DNA of 36,671 nt. Source: Chloroflexota bacterium. GTDB taxonomy: Bacteria; Chloroflexota; Anaerolineae; Anaerolineales; Anaerolineaceae. A program made the translations under genes and the position numbers. Numbering within the stretch: position 1 is the stretch's first letter; the number at the start of each line of letters is the position of its first letter. The stretch is taken from contig JAAYZW010000039.1 in NCBI GenBank assembly GCA_012514645.1, positions 1 to 36,671 of the forward strand, read 5' to 3'. The notes beneath the pieces are model-generated. The model had not been told where the DNA came from. It worked only from the letters and a program-made list of their open reading frames with translations, and did not search any database. This document shows, in pieces, positions 1-7,564 of the stretch.

Positions 1-961
1 AGAGGTTGTAAGTGCCCGGGTCGATGCTGGCACTGAGCGAGCCATAGATGCCGGCAGCAAGCTGGCTTTCGACCAGTTCGCGGTAGAGCCTGCTGCTGCG
101 GTTGCCAATGCCGCCGGTGCCGAACATGTTCAGCGCTGAAGGACCGCTGAGAATGCTCTCGACCAGGGTGTAGGCAAAGAAATCGGGGTGGCTTGCTCTG
201 GGGGAACGCCAGGCGATTTGAATGTAATTGGTTTCTTCAGCTCCCAACAGCTCAAGCTGCTGAGGCGCGGTAATCTCAGGTTCGGGAGCTGGAATCGATT
301 TAATCGTCTCCGCGGAGGGAATCTCCCCGAAATATTTATGAACCAGGTCCATGATTTTGTCCGGCTGAAACGAGCCAGCCAGGCACAAATTGGCGTTGGC
401 AGGCTGGTAATAATTCCGATAATGCCCATACAGGTCTTCGCGGGTGAGGTTGAGCAGGTCTTCGGTTGAACCCAAGACTTCATTTCGGTAGGGATGCTGC
501 TGGAAGGCAGCCTGTGAAACCATTTCACCCAACAGGAATTGGGGGTCATTTTCATTGCCTTCGCGTTCAGAGAGGATCACCGTGCGCTCATTCTCGACTT
601 CGATGGGGTCGAAAAGACTGTTAATCATCCGGTCCGCCTCGAACCGGAGGGCTAACTCCAGGGCAGAGCTTGGCACGGTCTGAAAATAAGCGGTCCAGTC
701 AGGGCTGGTAAAAGCATTGCTGTATCCGCCGGTGCGGGCGATCGAGGTTTCCATCTCCTGGGCAGAAAAGTTTTTTGTGCCCTTAAACTGCATATGTTCG
801 ACCCAATGGCTCAGACCGGTTTTCCCTGGGAGTTCGTTGCGTGAGCCAACGTCATACCAGATCCAGGCACTAACAATTGGCGCGGTCTGGATTTGGATTA
901 GCGAGATACGCAGACCGTTTGGGAGACAAAAGAAACTGGGGGAAAAGCTGTTGTTTTTCAA
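1..961 (-). CDS. M16 family zinc peptidase, 3' end outside window
   Basis: N-terminal about 320 residues of an insulinase/processing-peptidase-like (M16) metalloprotease; the frame is open to the left edge, so the C-terminus is missing. The inverted zinc motif HxxEH is seen as H52-W-V-E55-H56, followed by QFKGT. The 'LPNGLR' and 'AWIWYDVGSRNE' stretches before it are typical of M16 N-termini. The start is probably TTG at 961: the in-frame TGA of the upstream gene (971-973) leaves no room for an earlier start, and no ATG precedes the conserved N-terminus. No signal peptide is seen. M16 enzymes degrade peptides inside a closed clamshell and are often encoded as catalytic plus inactive pairs, so a second M16 gene may lie left of the window. 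It follows the membrane protein gene by 9 nt and is probably co-transcribed with it. The family call is secure; the substrate is unknown. Confidence 0.9.
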   Translation of the reverse strand, partial: MKNNSFSPSFFCLPNGLRISLIQIQTAPIVSAWIWYDVGSRNELPGKTGLSHWVEHMQFKGTKNFSAQEMETSIARTGGYSNAFTSPDWTAYFQTVPSSALELALRFEADRMINSLFDPIEVENERTVILSEREGNENDPQFLLGEMVSQAAFQQHPYRNEVLGSTEDLLNLTREDLYGHYRNYYQPANANLCLAGSFQPDKIMDLVHKYFGEIPSAETIKSIPAPEPEITAPQQLELLGAEETNYIQIAWRSPRASHPDFFAYTLVESILSGPSALNMFGTGGIGNRSSRLYRELVESQLAAGIYGSLSASIDPGTYNL

Positions 962-970
962 GTTAACCGA

Positions 971-1492
971 TCAGATAGGCTGGTTTTCATCCTCTCGCTC
1001 CAATGGTGCAGCGCGGTTGGATGACCAACGCACTTTTAACAGCAACCCAATCAAGATAACGATCATACCGATGATTACACCCCGGCTCTGCAGCGTGCCA
1101 AGGACGACATGCGGGGGTGGGTTGGTGCCAAAGCCAAAGGCATCGGCGAGGGCGGTGAATACACAGATGACATAACCCGTCAGAATTGTGCGGGTGCCGA
1201 TATCAGCCAGCAAGGTTTTTTCGCTGCAAGCCCAAAAAGCATTGAGAATGCTGTTCGCGCCGATGGTAAGCAGCCCGATACCAATCAAAATGACAACGAT
1301 CTGGGTGAAACCGATGTAAAGACCGCGGTCAAGGTTGAAAAGGTCGGGTCGCAGCCCGATGATGAGAACAATAAGACTGATCACCAGCGTGGTGAGCCCA
1401 CCGCGAAGCAGTGTGTGCGGAAAGCCATAATCCTTGACGCGGTCAAGGTTGTTGCATGGGTCGATCAAAACATCGCGGTCGCTAAGCTTCAT
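971..1492 (-). CDS. small four-helix membrane protein, function unknown
   Basis: A 173-residue protein with about four hydrophobic helices (centred near residues 35, 70, 110 and 150) and a charged C-terminus rich in Arg/Glu. The frame stays open upstream to 1627, but ATG at 1492 is preferred: it has GGAG six bases upstream, and the first part of the longer reading does not look like a protein start. The N-terminus 'MKLSDRDVLID' is cytosolic-looking. I do not recognise a family. It ends with TGA 9 nt before the M16 peptidase start, so the two probably form one transcript; a link to the peptidase is only positional. Confidence 0.7.
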   Translation of the reverse strand: MKLSDRDVLIDPCNNLDRVKDYGFPHTLLRGGLTTLVISLIVLIIGLRPDLFNLDRGLYIGFTQIVVILIGIGLLTIGANSILNAFWACSEKTLLADIGTRTILTGYVICVFTALADAFGFGTNPPPHVVLGTLQSRGVIIGMIVILIGLLLKVRWSSNRAAPLEREDENQPI

Positions 1493-1640
1493 AAAAATCT
1501 CCAGGTAAGCAAATTCTAACACTCCCAGAAAAATACCTGAAAGAATCTGAGAGACTGGTGTCTTGATTGTACCCAAGTTTTTCTGTGGTAATGGTCTGTC
1601 GACACATTCGCCCAAATGATTCTGCAAAAATATTGATACA

Positions 1641-1778
1641 TAAACGTAAGGGGAGGTCTCAAACGTCAGATTTCAATAACCGCAACCATATACAGACCGC
1701 CCCAGCAAATGAACTGCGATCAGATTTTGAAGACCGAAAATTAATCGTGATACCAACGGGGTTGGTTTTGCTGATTAC
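1641..1778 (-). repeat. Family A dispersed repeat, copy A1
   Basis: Read on the minus strand this stretch aligns over its whole length with copies at 10081-10216 (minus) and 13625-13760 (plus). Shared blocks include AATCAG..AAACC, TTGG.ATC.CG.TTAA, TTCGG, a GCAGTTCAT-like block, GCTGG.G.GGTCTG, and a TGGTTGCGGTTATTG-like block equivalent to TAAGCGGTGATTG. Copies are diverged (roughly 60-70 percent by eye), so the element is old. Confidence 0.65.
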
Positions 1779-1885
1779 TATTTGACTAGACTCGGTAAAA
1801 GCATTGATTGAGAGGCGTCATTATGAGCTTCAGTGGCGAAGAATTTATACGGTCTTTATCGCCAACGCCAAGATCCTTCACTTTG

Positions 1886-1922
1886 TTCAGGATGACAAAC
1901 CCCCTTTAGTTCAGGATGACAA
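1886..1922 (+). repeat. short direct repeat TTCAGGATGACAA, two copies
   Basis: TTCAGGATGACAA occurs at 1886-1898 and 1910-1922, the first preceded by GATCCTTCACTTTG. This resembles the 'cttcgctcaggatgaca' word scattered through intergenic DNA of many bacterial genomes. No coding or structural role is seen. Confidence 0.55.
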
Positions 1923-2038
1923 GCGGTCTATCAATCAGAGAGTTCTTCTTAGCAATATCCCTATCCCAATTACGACAGGCACTCTCTCTTTTTTCCTGCT
2001 TTAGTCAAGTTAAAAAAGTAACATTTTGTTAGTTGCTA

Positions 2039-2066
2039 TTGACATAAAATCACAATTACTTATACT
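2039..2066 (+). promoter_or_regulatory. sigma-70-type promoter of the transporter operon
   Basis: TTGACA (2039-2044), 16-nt spacer, TATACT (2061-2066). Predicted start is near 2073, giving a leader of about 54 nt before the ATG at 2127, which has GGAG upstream. Confidence 0.75.
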
Positions 2067-2126
2067 TTGAAGTGGCAATAGATCAACCCTCAATCTACAT
2101 TAGAAAAAAACAAAAAGGAGAATATT

Positions 2127-3425
2127 ATGATTTTTGGTATTGATCCCATCTTTGCCCTTATCCCTCTGATTCTTTATGTAATCCTGTCGTTCAAAGAAGA
2201 TTATCACCCAGTAATGAACGTATTTATCTGCGTCGTTCTGGCTGCTATTCTGACCAAACAACCCTTCGCGAGTTTTGGAAGCGTTATCGCTGATTCGCTG
2301 GGATCCTTCCTGGGTATGATCGGTTTGATCATTATGCTCGGATCTGGGTTAGGAGCGGTCCTGCAGAAAACAGGCGTTGCTGAAAACCTGGTTATGAGCC
2401 TGGTCAAGCGCGTTGGTGTCAACACGGAAACCAAAGCCGTCGCGACCACAATGATCAGCTCCACCGTATTGGTTGCATTGCTGGGAACCCTAGCTGGTGC
2501 GAACGCAATTATCGCACCAATCATCATCCCCCTGGTGGCGGCAGTTGGCGTAACCCCCTCGACTGTCGCGGTCACTTTCCTGGGTGCTGGTCTGACGGGC
2601 ATGTTCCTCGGACCCTACACGCCACAAGTCGTGACTATTCTCGGTCTGACCGACCTGAGCTATGGTCAATACATGCTCGGTGCTGGTGTGCCCCTGGCAA
2701 TTATCGTCCTGTTGGTCACCTTCCTGTGGGCAATGAGAGCCCAAAAGAAAACCGCTGGAGTCTACGCTTATGAAGGCGTTGAGACCCCGCAAGGCGAATA
2801 CCAGGCAACTGCCGAAACCAAGCAAGCCACCATCGGTTTCCTGGTCTCCATGCTGGGTATGATCGTTTACGGCATCTTCATCAAAGGCGGCGCAGCATTC
2901 TCGATTTTGGCGATTACTGTCGCCACGATTGTGACCGGTTTGGCTGCCAGGCTGAAAGTTGGCGATTTGATTGATACGTTTGTCAAAGGCGCTTCACGGT
3001 TAATGTGGCTCTTCATCATGTTCATTCTCTTCAACCCCTTTATCGAATTCATTGCCGGGGTTGGCGCGTTTGAACGCCTGGTGTCCTTCCTGCAGCCCTT
3101 ACTGGCTTCCGGAAACAAGGTGATTTTCTCGCTGGTTGCCAGCATCACAGGTATTTTTGGTATCGGTGGTGCTGCTACGGCAGACAACATTGTTCTGGAC
3201 AGCATGTTCAGGGGTGTTGTTGACCAGCTCGGAATCACGATGCCACTCTGGGCTTTGATCCTGCTGGTTTCCGGGCAAATTACATCCTTCGCATACCCTG
3301 AAGCTGACATGATCGGTCAAATGGGTCTGGCTCGCTCCAAGGACGTCAAGACGATGGTCAAGTATGGTCTTACCATTGTGCTCTTCTCGACGATCCTCGT
3401 CGTGATCTTTGCCATCTTTAATTAA
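2127..3425 (+). CDS. NhaC/YuiF-like ion-coupled transporter (putative amino acid or peptide carrier)
   Basis: A 432-residue polytopic protein with about 10-12 hydrophobic helices in two halves. Each half carries a small-residue-rich, re-entrant-like segment: 'LLGTLAGANAI..PIIIPLV' near residue 120 and 'GIFGIGGAATADN' near residue 345. This layout fits the ion-transporter superfamily (NhaC, ArsB, gluconate and amino-acid carriers). The start has a good ribosome site, AAGGAGAATATT-ATG. It is the first gene of an operon with a serine hydrolase (5-nt gap) and a dipeptide epimerase (35-nt gap), so I infer uptake of wall-derived peptides or a related amino acid rather than simple Na+/H+ exchange. 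The topology is well supported; the substrate is not shown by sequence. Confidence 0.65.
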   Translation: MIFGIDPIFALIPLILYVILSFKEDYHPVMNVFICVVLAAILTKQPFASFGSVIADSLGSFLGMIGLIIMLGSGLGAVLQKTGVAENLVMSLVKRVGVNTETKAVATTMISSTVLVALLGTLAGANAIIAPIIIPLVAAVGVTPSTVAVTFLGAGLTGMFLGPYTPQVVTILGLTDLSYGQYMLGAGVPLAIIVLLVTFLWAMRAQKKTAGVYAYEGVETPQGEYQATAETKQATIGFLVSMLGMIVYGIFIKGGAAFSILAITVATIVTGLAARLKVGDLIDTFVKGASRLMWLFIMFILFNPFIEFIAGVGAFERLVSFLQPLLASGNKVIFSLVASITGIFGIGGAATADNIVLDSMFRGVVDQLGITMPLWALILLVSGQITSFAYPEADMIGQMGLARSKDVKTMVKYGLTIVLFSTILVVIFAIFN

Positions 3426-3430
3426 CAAAA

Positions 3431-4210
3431 ATGCTTGAAGAAAAAATCAGAACCTTCCTGGGCAACCAGGAAGGTTCAACCTCAGTAGTTGTGAAATCTC
3501 TGGTCGATGACCGCCAGGTCTTGATCGACCCTGAGCGTGTTTTCCCGTCTGCCAGTACGATCAAGCTCATGATCATGTCTGAGCTGTTCAGGCAGGCAAA
3601 AGAAGGGATGCTGTCACTTACAGACACGATCGAATTGACTGACGCAGTCAAAACCGGTGGCGACGGCATTCTAAAAGAGCTTAATGCCGGGCACACGTTT
3701 TCGCTGGAAGAAATCTGTACCTTGATGATCATCGTAAGCGACAATACTGCAACGAACCTGTTGATTGATCGCCTGGGAATGGCAAATGTAAACCAACAAA
3801 TCGCCCGCATGGGTTTGAAAAGTGCCAGCCTGCAGCGCAAAATGATGGACAGCGAAGCAGTGCGTATGGGTCGCAACAATTACATCAGCGCGGCTGATTT
3901 TGCAGCGATCCTTGAGAGCATTTATCGCGGTATGAACGTCGATCAGGAAGCCAGCGCAAAGATGCTGGAGATCCTCAAGCGGCAGCAAGTGCGTGGTCGC
4001 CTGGACCTATATCTGCCTGAAGAGGTGCTCATCGCTCACAAGACTGGTGACCTCGACTTTTTGGAGCACGATGGCGGCATTATCTACCTTGGTGATTCGC
4101 CGTATATCGTTTGTGTTCTGACCGAAAAGGTGGCGACGAACAAAGACGGTCGCGAAATTATCGGTCATATCTCTAAAATGGTTTATGATGAGTTTGCCCA
4201 AATGAAATAG
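3431..4210 (+). CDS. Cytosolic serine hydrolase of the class A beta-lactamase fold
   Basis: A 259-residue protein with the three penicillin-recognising motifs in order: SxxK (S42-T-I-K45), SDN (S103-D-N105) and KTG (K204-T-G206). In place of the class A omega-loop ExxLN it has 'RKMMDSEAVRMGRNN', the pattern of non-lactamase members of the family. No signal peptide or lipobox is visible; the chain starts directly with the fold, so it should stay in the cytoplasm, unlike true beta-lactamases. It lies 5 nt after the transporter stop with no clear ribosome site, suggesting translational coupling, and 35 nt before a dipeptide epimerase. I infer hydrolysis of imported peptides or amides containing D-residues. 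It is unlikely to be a resistance enzyme. Confidence 0.85.
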   Translation: MLEEKIRTFLGNQEGSTSVVVKSLVDDRQVLIDPERVFPSASTIKLMIMSELFRQAKEGMLSLTDTIELTDAVKTGGDGILKELNAGHTFSLEEICTLMIIVSDNTATNLLIDRLGMANVNQQIARMGLKSASLQRKMMDSEAVRMGRNNYISAADFAAILESIYRGMNVDQEASAKMLEILKRQQVRGRLDLYLPEEVLIAHKTGDLDFLEHDGGIIYLGDSPYIVCVLTEKVATNKDGREIIGHISKMVYDEFAQMK

Positions 4211-4245
4211 ACACCGGGGTATTGCGCGGTGCCTTTAGGATAGCC

Positions 4246-5337
4246 ATGAAAATAACCAATTTCCGAATAGCGGAACTGCAGGTTCCGTTGAAAAAGCCAT
4301 TTAAAACCGCATTGCGTAGTGTCGAATACATTGACGATGTTGTCGTGGAAATCCATACCGATGAAGGACTGGTTGGCTATGGAGAGGCGGCTCCCACTGT
4401 CGTGATCACAGGTGATAGCAAGGGTGGGATTACTGCTGCTATACGCGATCATGTCGCCCCGGCTCTGATCGGTTTGTCGCTCGATGCTCCTGAAACGATT
4501 TTTGGGCGATTGGATGGCGCGATTCTAAAGAATACGAGCGCAAAAGCTGCCGTCGATATGGCTATTTACGACCTGATTGGGCAATCTTTGGGAGTGCCAG
4601 TTTACAAGCTGCTTGGTGGCTTTCGGGATACCCTGGAGACTGACCTGACGATCAGCCTGAATCAGCCTGGCGAAATGGCAGTGGATGCCATCGAGGCGGT
4701 TGAACGCGGCTACAAGACCTTGAAAATTAAGTTAGGGAAAGATCCGCAGCTTGATTTGAAGCGATTAATGGCTGTGGCGGATGCGGTTGGAGAGCAGGTA
4801 AGCTTGAGACTGGACGCAAACCAGGGCTGGACGGCAAAAGAGGCTGTCCGCATCCTGGGAAAGATACAGGACCAGGGCATTGCGATCGAGTTTGTGGAAC
4901 AACCAGTTGCCGCGCATGATTTTGAAGGGCTCAAGTACGTTACCGACAATACCGAACTGGCGATCATGGCGGATGAATCGCTTTTTTCCCCGGCTGATGC
5001 CTTGAAATTGCTGCAGGTGCGCGCTGTCGATTTGCTAAATATTAAATTGATGAAGTGCGGCGGAATTAACCAGGCATTGAAGATTTGCATGCTGGCAGAG
5101 TTGTATGGCGTCGAATGTATGGTCGGCTGCATGCTCGAATCCAAGCTAAGCGTGAACGCCGCAGCCCACTTGGCAGCTGCAAAGTCGGTTGTGCGCTATG
5201 TTGACCTCGATGGTCCCGGATTGAGTTTGACTGATCCGGTTGATGGCGGTTCGGCATTCGATGAAGCCCGGATACTAATAAGTCAGTCCCCTGGGCTTGG
5301 CGTAAAGGCGGTTGAAGGCTTGCATTATCTCGATTGA
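4246..5337 (+). CDS. L-Ala-D/L-Glu-type dipeptide epimerase (enolase superfamily)
   Basis: A 363-residue MR/MLE-type enolase-superfamily enzyme. Catalytic residues are visible: KxK (K160-I-K162), metal ligands D190, E218 and D243, and second-side Lys K267 in 'NIKLMKCGG'. An N-terminal capping domain covers about residues 1-120 and the barrel follows. The paired lysines are the signature of 1,1-proton transfer (racemase/epimerase) members such as YkfB/YcjG, which epimerise L-Ala-D-Glu from murein. Start ATG 4246 is preferred over the longer in-frame TTG at 4222 because AGGA lies five bases upstream and the conserved N-terminus begins there. It is the last gene of the salvage operon. The exact dipeptide specificity cannot be read from motifs; other dipeptide epimerases differ only in a few pocket residues. 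Confidence 0.88.
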   Translation: MKITNFRIAELQVPLKKPFKTALRSVEYIDDVVVEIHTDEGLVGYGEAAPTVVITGDSKGGITAAIRDHVAPALIGLSLDAPETIFGRLDGAILKNTSAKAAVDMAIYDLIGQSLGVPVYKLLGGFRDTLETDLTISLNQPGEMAVDAIEAVERGYKTLKIKLGKDPQLDLKRLMAVADAVGEQVSLRLDANQGWTAKEAVRILGKIQDQGIAIEFVEQPVAAHDFEGLKYVTDNTELAIMADESLFSPADALKLLQVRAVDLLNIKLMKCGGINQALKICMLAELYGVECMVGCMLESKLSVNAAAHLAAAKSVVRYVDLDGPGLSLTDPVDGGSAFDEARILISQSPGLGVKAVEGLHYLD

Positions 5338-5407
5338 ATTGAACTCGTACCAGGCAGGAACCTTGTAAACCCCTTAAAAAATTGCAGATAAAGAATCGGG
5401 AAAGATC

Positions 5408-5570
5408 GATCTCGCGGTAACCGGGCGGCTCCTGGGTTGGAGCCGGGTTACGGCAGATCGGCGATGCTGTCGATAATCCTGACTTGTGTCCGAACCCGAA
5501 CGCGCCGTCAAAATCGGTCTCGCTAGCAACCTATTCGCAGTTGCCGGTGCGTGTCATGGATTAGACGCAT
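5408..5570. other. structured intergenic segment, identity unknown
   Basis: Between the epimerase and the rpsA terminator. An imperfect long hairpin is seen: GATCT (5408-5412) with AGATC (5455-5459), GTAACC (5417-5422) with GGTTAC (5446-5451), and GGCTCC (5427-5432) with GGAGCC (5439-5444), loop TGGGTT. No U-tract follows, so it is not a standard terminator for the epimerase. The next 100 nt hold further short complementary words (GCGT with ACGC near 5553-5573). No open frame fits. It could be a small RNA or a decayed repeat. Confidence 0.4.
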
Positions 5571-5577
5571 AGGTAAG

Positions 5578-5613
5578 AAAAAGCGTCGGAGCGTTTGCTG
5601 CTCCGACGCTTTT
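5578..5613 (-). terminator. intrinsic terminator of rpsA
   Basis: Perfect 11-bp stem AGCGTCGGAGC (5582-5592) / GCTCCGACGCT (5600-5610) with a 7-nt loop. Read on the minus strand it ends in TTTTTCTT. It lies just 3' of the rpsA stop; T residues on the other side may make it work in both directions. Confidence 0.88.
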
Positions 5614-5625
5614 GGTCATTTTGAT

Positions 5626-7200
5626 TTACTCAGCAGATTCAGATTCTGGTTCTGAGGGAAGCTCTTCGGTTTCTTCAACCTCTTCGACTTCCTCAACTTC
5701 TATGGCTTCTTCAACTGCTTCAGCTTCTTCAATTGCGTCAACTACTTCAACTGATTCGATCTCATCGATCGTTTCGTCCTCTACTATTGCAGGCTCTTCA
5801 GCATGGATCTCTGAGGGCAGCGGTTCCACTGCTTCTTCCAGCACTGTCGACGGGATTTCATCGGTGGGGGTGCTCAGTTCTTCGATCGCTTCTTCAGCCT
5901 CTTCAGGAGTGGTGTCGTCAACGTCGTCAAGCGGTTCGTCTGGGGCGATTTCGCCGACGATCTCGCCGATTGTTTCACCTTCGATGCCTTGTTCGAGGTT
6001 ATAGCTCTCAAGCAGGTTTTTCCAGTCCATATCAGCATAAGCGGGGGAGTCTACCCGGCGCAGGCTGAGACCAATGCGGTGGTCTTTGTCTTCAATCTTG
6101 AGGATGCGCAGTGTGACCACATCGCCCGATTTGAGAATCTCTTTGGGGTGGTCGATGCGCTTGTCACTCAGCTCAGAGATGTGAACGAGCCCTTCAAGGT
6201 CGCCCGGTAGATTCAGCTTCGCGAATGCGCCGAAATTGGTCAGCCTGGTGATTTCACCTTCGACCAATTGACCGATCTTAAGGTCTGCAACGTATCTGTT
6301 CCAGGGGTCTGGCTGCAGTGCTCGCAGAGAAAGCCCGATCCGGCGGCGATCTTTGTCGACGCTAATCACTTTGACTTCTACTTCTTCGCCGACTTTGAGC
6401 AGCTCGTTGGGATGATCGATGCGATCCCAGCTCATTTCGCTGAGGTGGATCAGCCCATCGGCACCACCAATGTTTACGAAAGCCCCAAAATCAGCAATAC
6501 TGGTGACGCGACCTTTGCGGACAGAGCCTTCGTCCAGATCCTCCAGGATTTTGTCGCGGATCATATCACGGGTTTCGGTGCTGGCTGCGCGTTCGCTCAA
6601 GATCAGGCGCTGGCGCTGGCGGTCGACTTCGATAACACAGACTTCAACTTCTTCACCGACAAATTCTTTGAATTTCTCTTCCGGGGTAGCGCCTGAGATG
6701 TTGAAGCGCCGACTGAGGCCCAGCTGAGATGCGGGAATAAAGCCACGGATGGTTGATAGCGGAACGATCAGACCGCCTTTGTTGTACCCTGCCACGATAG
6801 AGCTGATACTGTCACCAGATTTGAGCAATTCTTCTGCTTCAATCCAGCTCTGCTCTTCTACGGCACGAGCAAACGAGAGAATAAGGTTGCCTTCATGATC
6901 TTCCGGGGTAATAACATAGACCGGAATGGCTTTGCCAACTTCGAAAGTGGCTAAGATTTCTTTTGGGATGGCATCAAACTCTTTCCCTGAGATAATACCT
7001 TCGGATTTTGCCCCGATGCTGACCAGGATTTGGTTATCTGTGAGGCTGGCGATGATGCCATCGCGAATCTCACCGGCAGTGGGAATGTCGATTGTAACTC
7101 CCTCTGATTCTAACAATTGCCCCATAAGGCTTTCCATGGTTACTTCTGGTTCATTCTCCTGATTATTCTCCTGTAAAATTGCGGCGTCGTTGTCTGACAT
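5626..7200 (-). CDS. rpsA: 30S ribosomal protein S1 (four S1 domains, acidic tail)
   Basis: A 524-residue protein. Four S1 OB-fold repeats lie at roughly residues 41-112, 127-208, 222-293 and 307-381. The last two are canonical, with 'FGAFV..GG.DGLIHLSE' and 'FGAFAKL..LEGLVHISE' motifs followed by 'DKDRRRIGLSLR' and 'DKDHRIGLSLR'. Residues from about 400 to the end are a low-complexity acidic tail dominated by Glu, Asp, Val and Ala. S1 unwinds and holds mRNA on the small subunit. E. coli S1 has six domains; four-domain forms with charged tails occur in several deep-branching phyla. It is a single-gene unit with its own promoter (7236-7264) and terminator. Paralogous S1-domain RNA-binding proteins are an alternative, but the size and domain pattern fit S1. 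Confidence 0.9.
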   Translation of the reverse strand: MSDNDAAILQENNQENEPEVTMESLMGQLLESEGVTIDIPTAGEIRDGIIASLTDNQILVSIGAKSEGIISGKEFDAIPKEILATFEVGKAIPVYVITPEDHEGNLILSFARAVEEQSWIEAEELLKSGDSISSIVAGYNKGGLIVPLSTIRGFIPASQLGLSRRFNISGATPEEKFKEFVGEEVEVCVIEVDRQRQRLILSERAASTETRDMIRDKILEDLDEGSVRKGRVTSIADFGAFVNIGGADGLIHLSEMSWDRIDHPNELLKVGEEVEVKVISVDKDRRRIGLSLRALQPDPWNRYVADLKIGQLVEGEITRLTNFGAFAKLNLPGDLEGLVHISELSDKRIDHPKEILKSGDVVTLRILKIEDKDHRIGLSLRRVDSPAYADMDWKNLLESYNLEQGIEGETIGEIVGEIAPDEPLDDVDDTTPEEAEEAIEELSTPTDEIPSTVLEEAVEPLPSEIHAEEPAIVEDETIDEIESVEVVDAIEEAEAVEEAIEVEEVEEVEETEELPSEPESESAE

Positions 7201-7235
7201 TGATAAATTGCTCCAATGAAATAAGATTTGAAATG

Positions 7236-7264
7236 ATTATAGACCGATTACGCGATTCACGCAA
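7236..7264 (-). promoter_or_regulatory. rpsA promoter
   Basis: On the minus strand: TTGCGT (7259-7264), exactly 17-nt spacer, TATAAT (7236-7241). Transcription would start near 7229, about 30 nt before the rpsA ATG at 7200. Confidence 0.8.
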
Positions 7265-7564
7265 CAAAAACAAGCCGAACCTCTTAGATTTAAGTCGGGA
7301 AATACGCCCCTTAACTAATCTATGCTCACTCCGTTGCCTATCATTCTACCATTATATGGAAAAATCATTCAAATGTAGAACTTTTGGGAGTTGAATGATC
7401 ATGCACTGCCATGGTGGACAAATGCTGAAGCCTGTGGTTTGGCTGATAATTTAGATGAAAGGTTCAAATGCTTATCCTGACCGGCAGTCTGTTCACGCCA
7501 TGCGGAAAAGTTGTTTGTTGTAATTTTCCTGTTGCTTCTGCCAGGATGGCTGGCGCGTTTGTTG
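7265..7564. other. intergenic region between ftsK and rpsA
   Basis: About 300 nt with no gene. A small stem GCCAG/CTGGC (7539-7553) lies after the ftsK stop but lacks a U-tract. A GGTTTGGCTGAT word near 7437 resembles the start of family A repeats, too short to call. Nothing else is recognised. Confidence 0.5.

Larger units (their letters stand above)
1493..2126. other. 634-bp intergenic region with repeats and the transporter promoter
   Basis: No convincing gene. It holds a family A repeat copy (1641-1778), two direct copies of TTCAGGATGACAA (1886-1898 and 1910-1922, start-to-start 24 nt), and the promoter of the transporter operon (2039-2066). Short open frames at 1567-1785 and 1804-2004 lie over the repeats and have no coding character. 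Confidence 0.6.

Noticed and set aside
959-1000. In-frame TGA between the membrane protein gene and the M16 peptidase, with a selenocysteine tRNA in the same window, as a possible selenoprotein read-through fusion.
   Set aside because: Both flanks look like normal gene ends and starts; the M16 N-terminus begins right after, and fusing it to a membrane protein at this place has no family support. Same frame has a one-in-three chance.
1567-2004. Two short plus-strand open frames upstream of the transporter.
   Set aside because: They cover the A1 repeat and the GGATGACAA repeats, with no ribosome site or protein-like composition.
3431-4210. Antibiotic-resistance beta-lactamase.
   Set aside because: It lacks a signal peptide and the class A ExxLN residue pattern, and lies in a peptide salvage operon.
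7179-7394. Small plus-strand frame in the rpsA promoter region.
   Set aside because: It runs antisense through the rpsA start and promoter and has no ribosome site.
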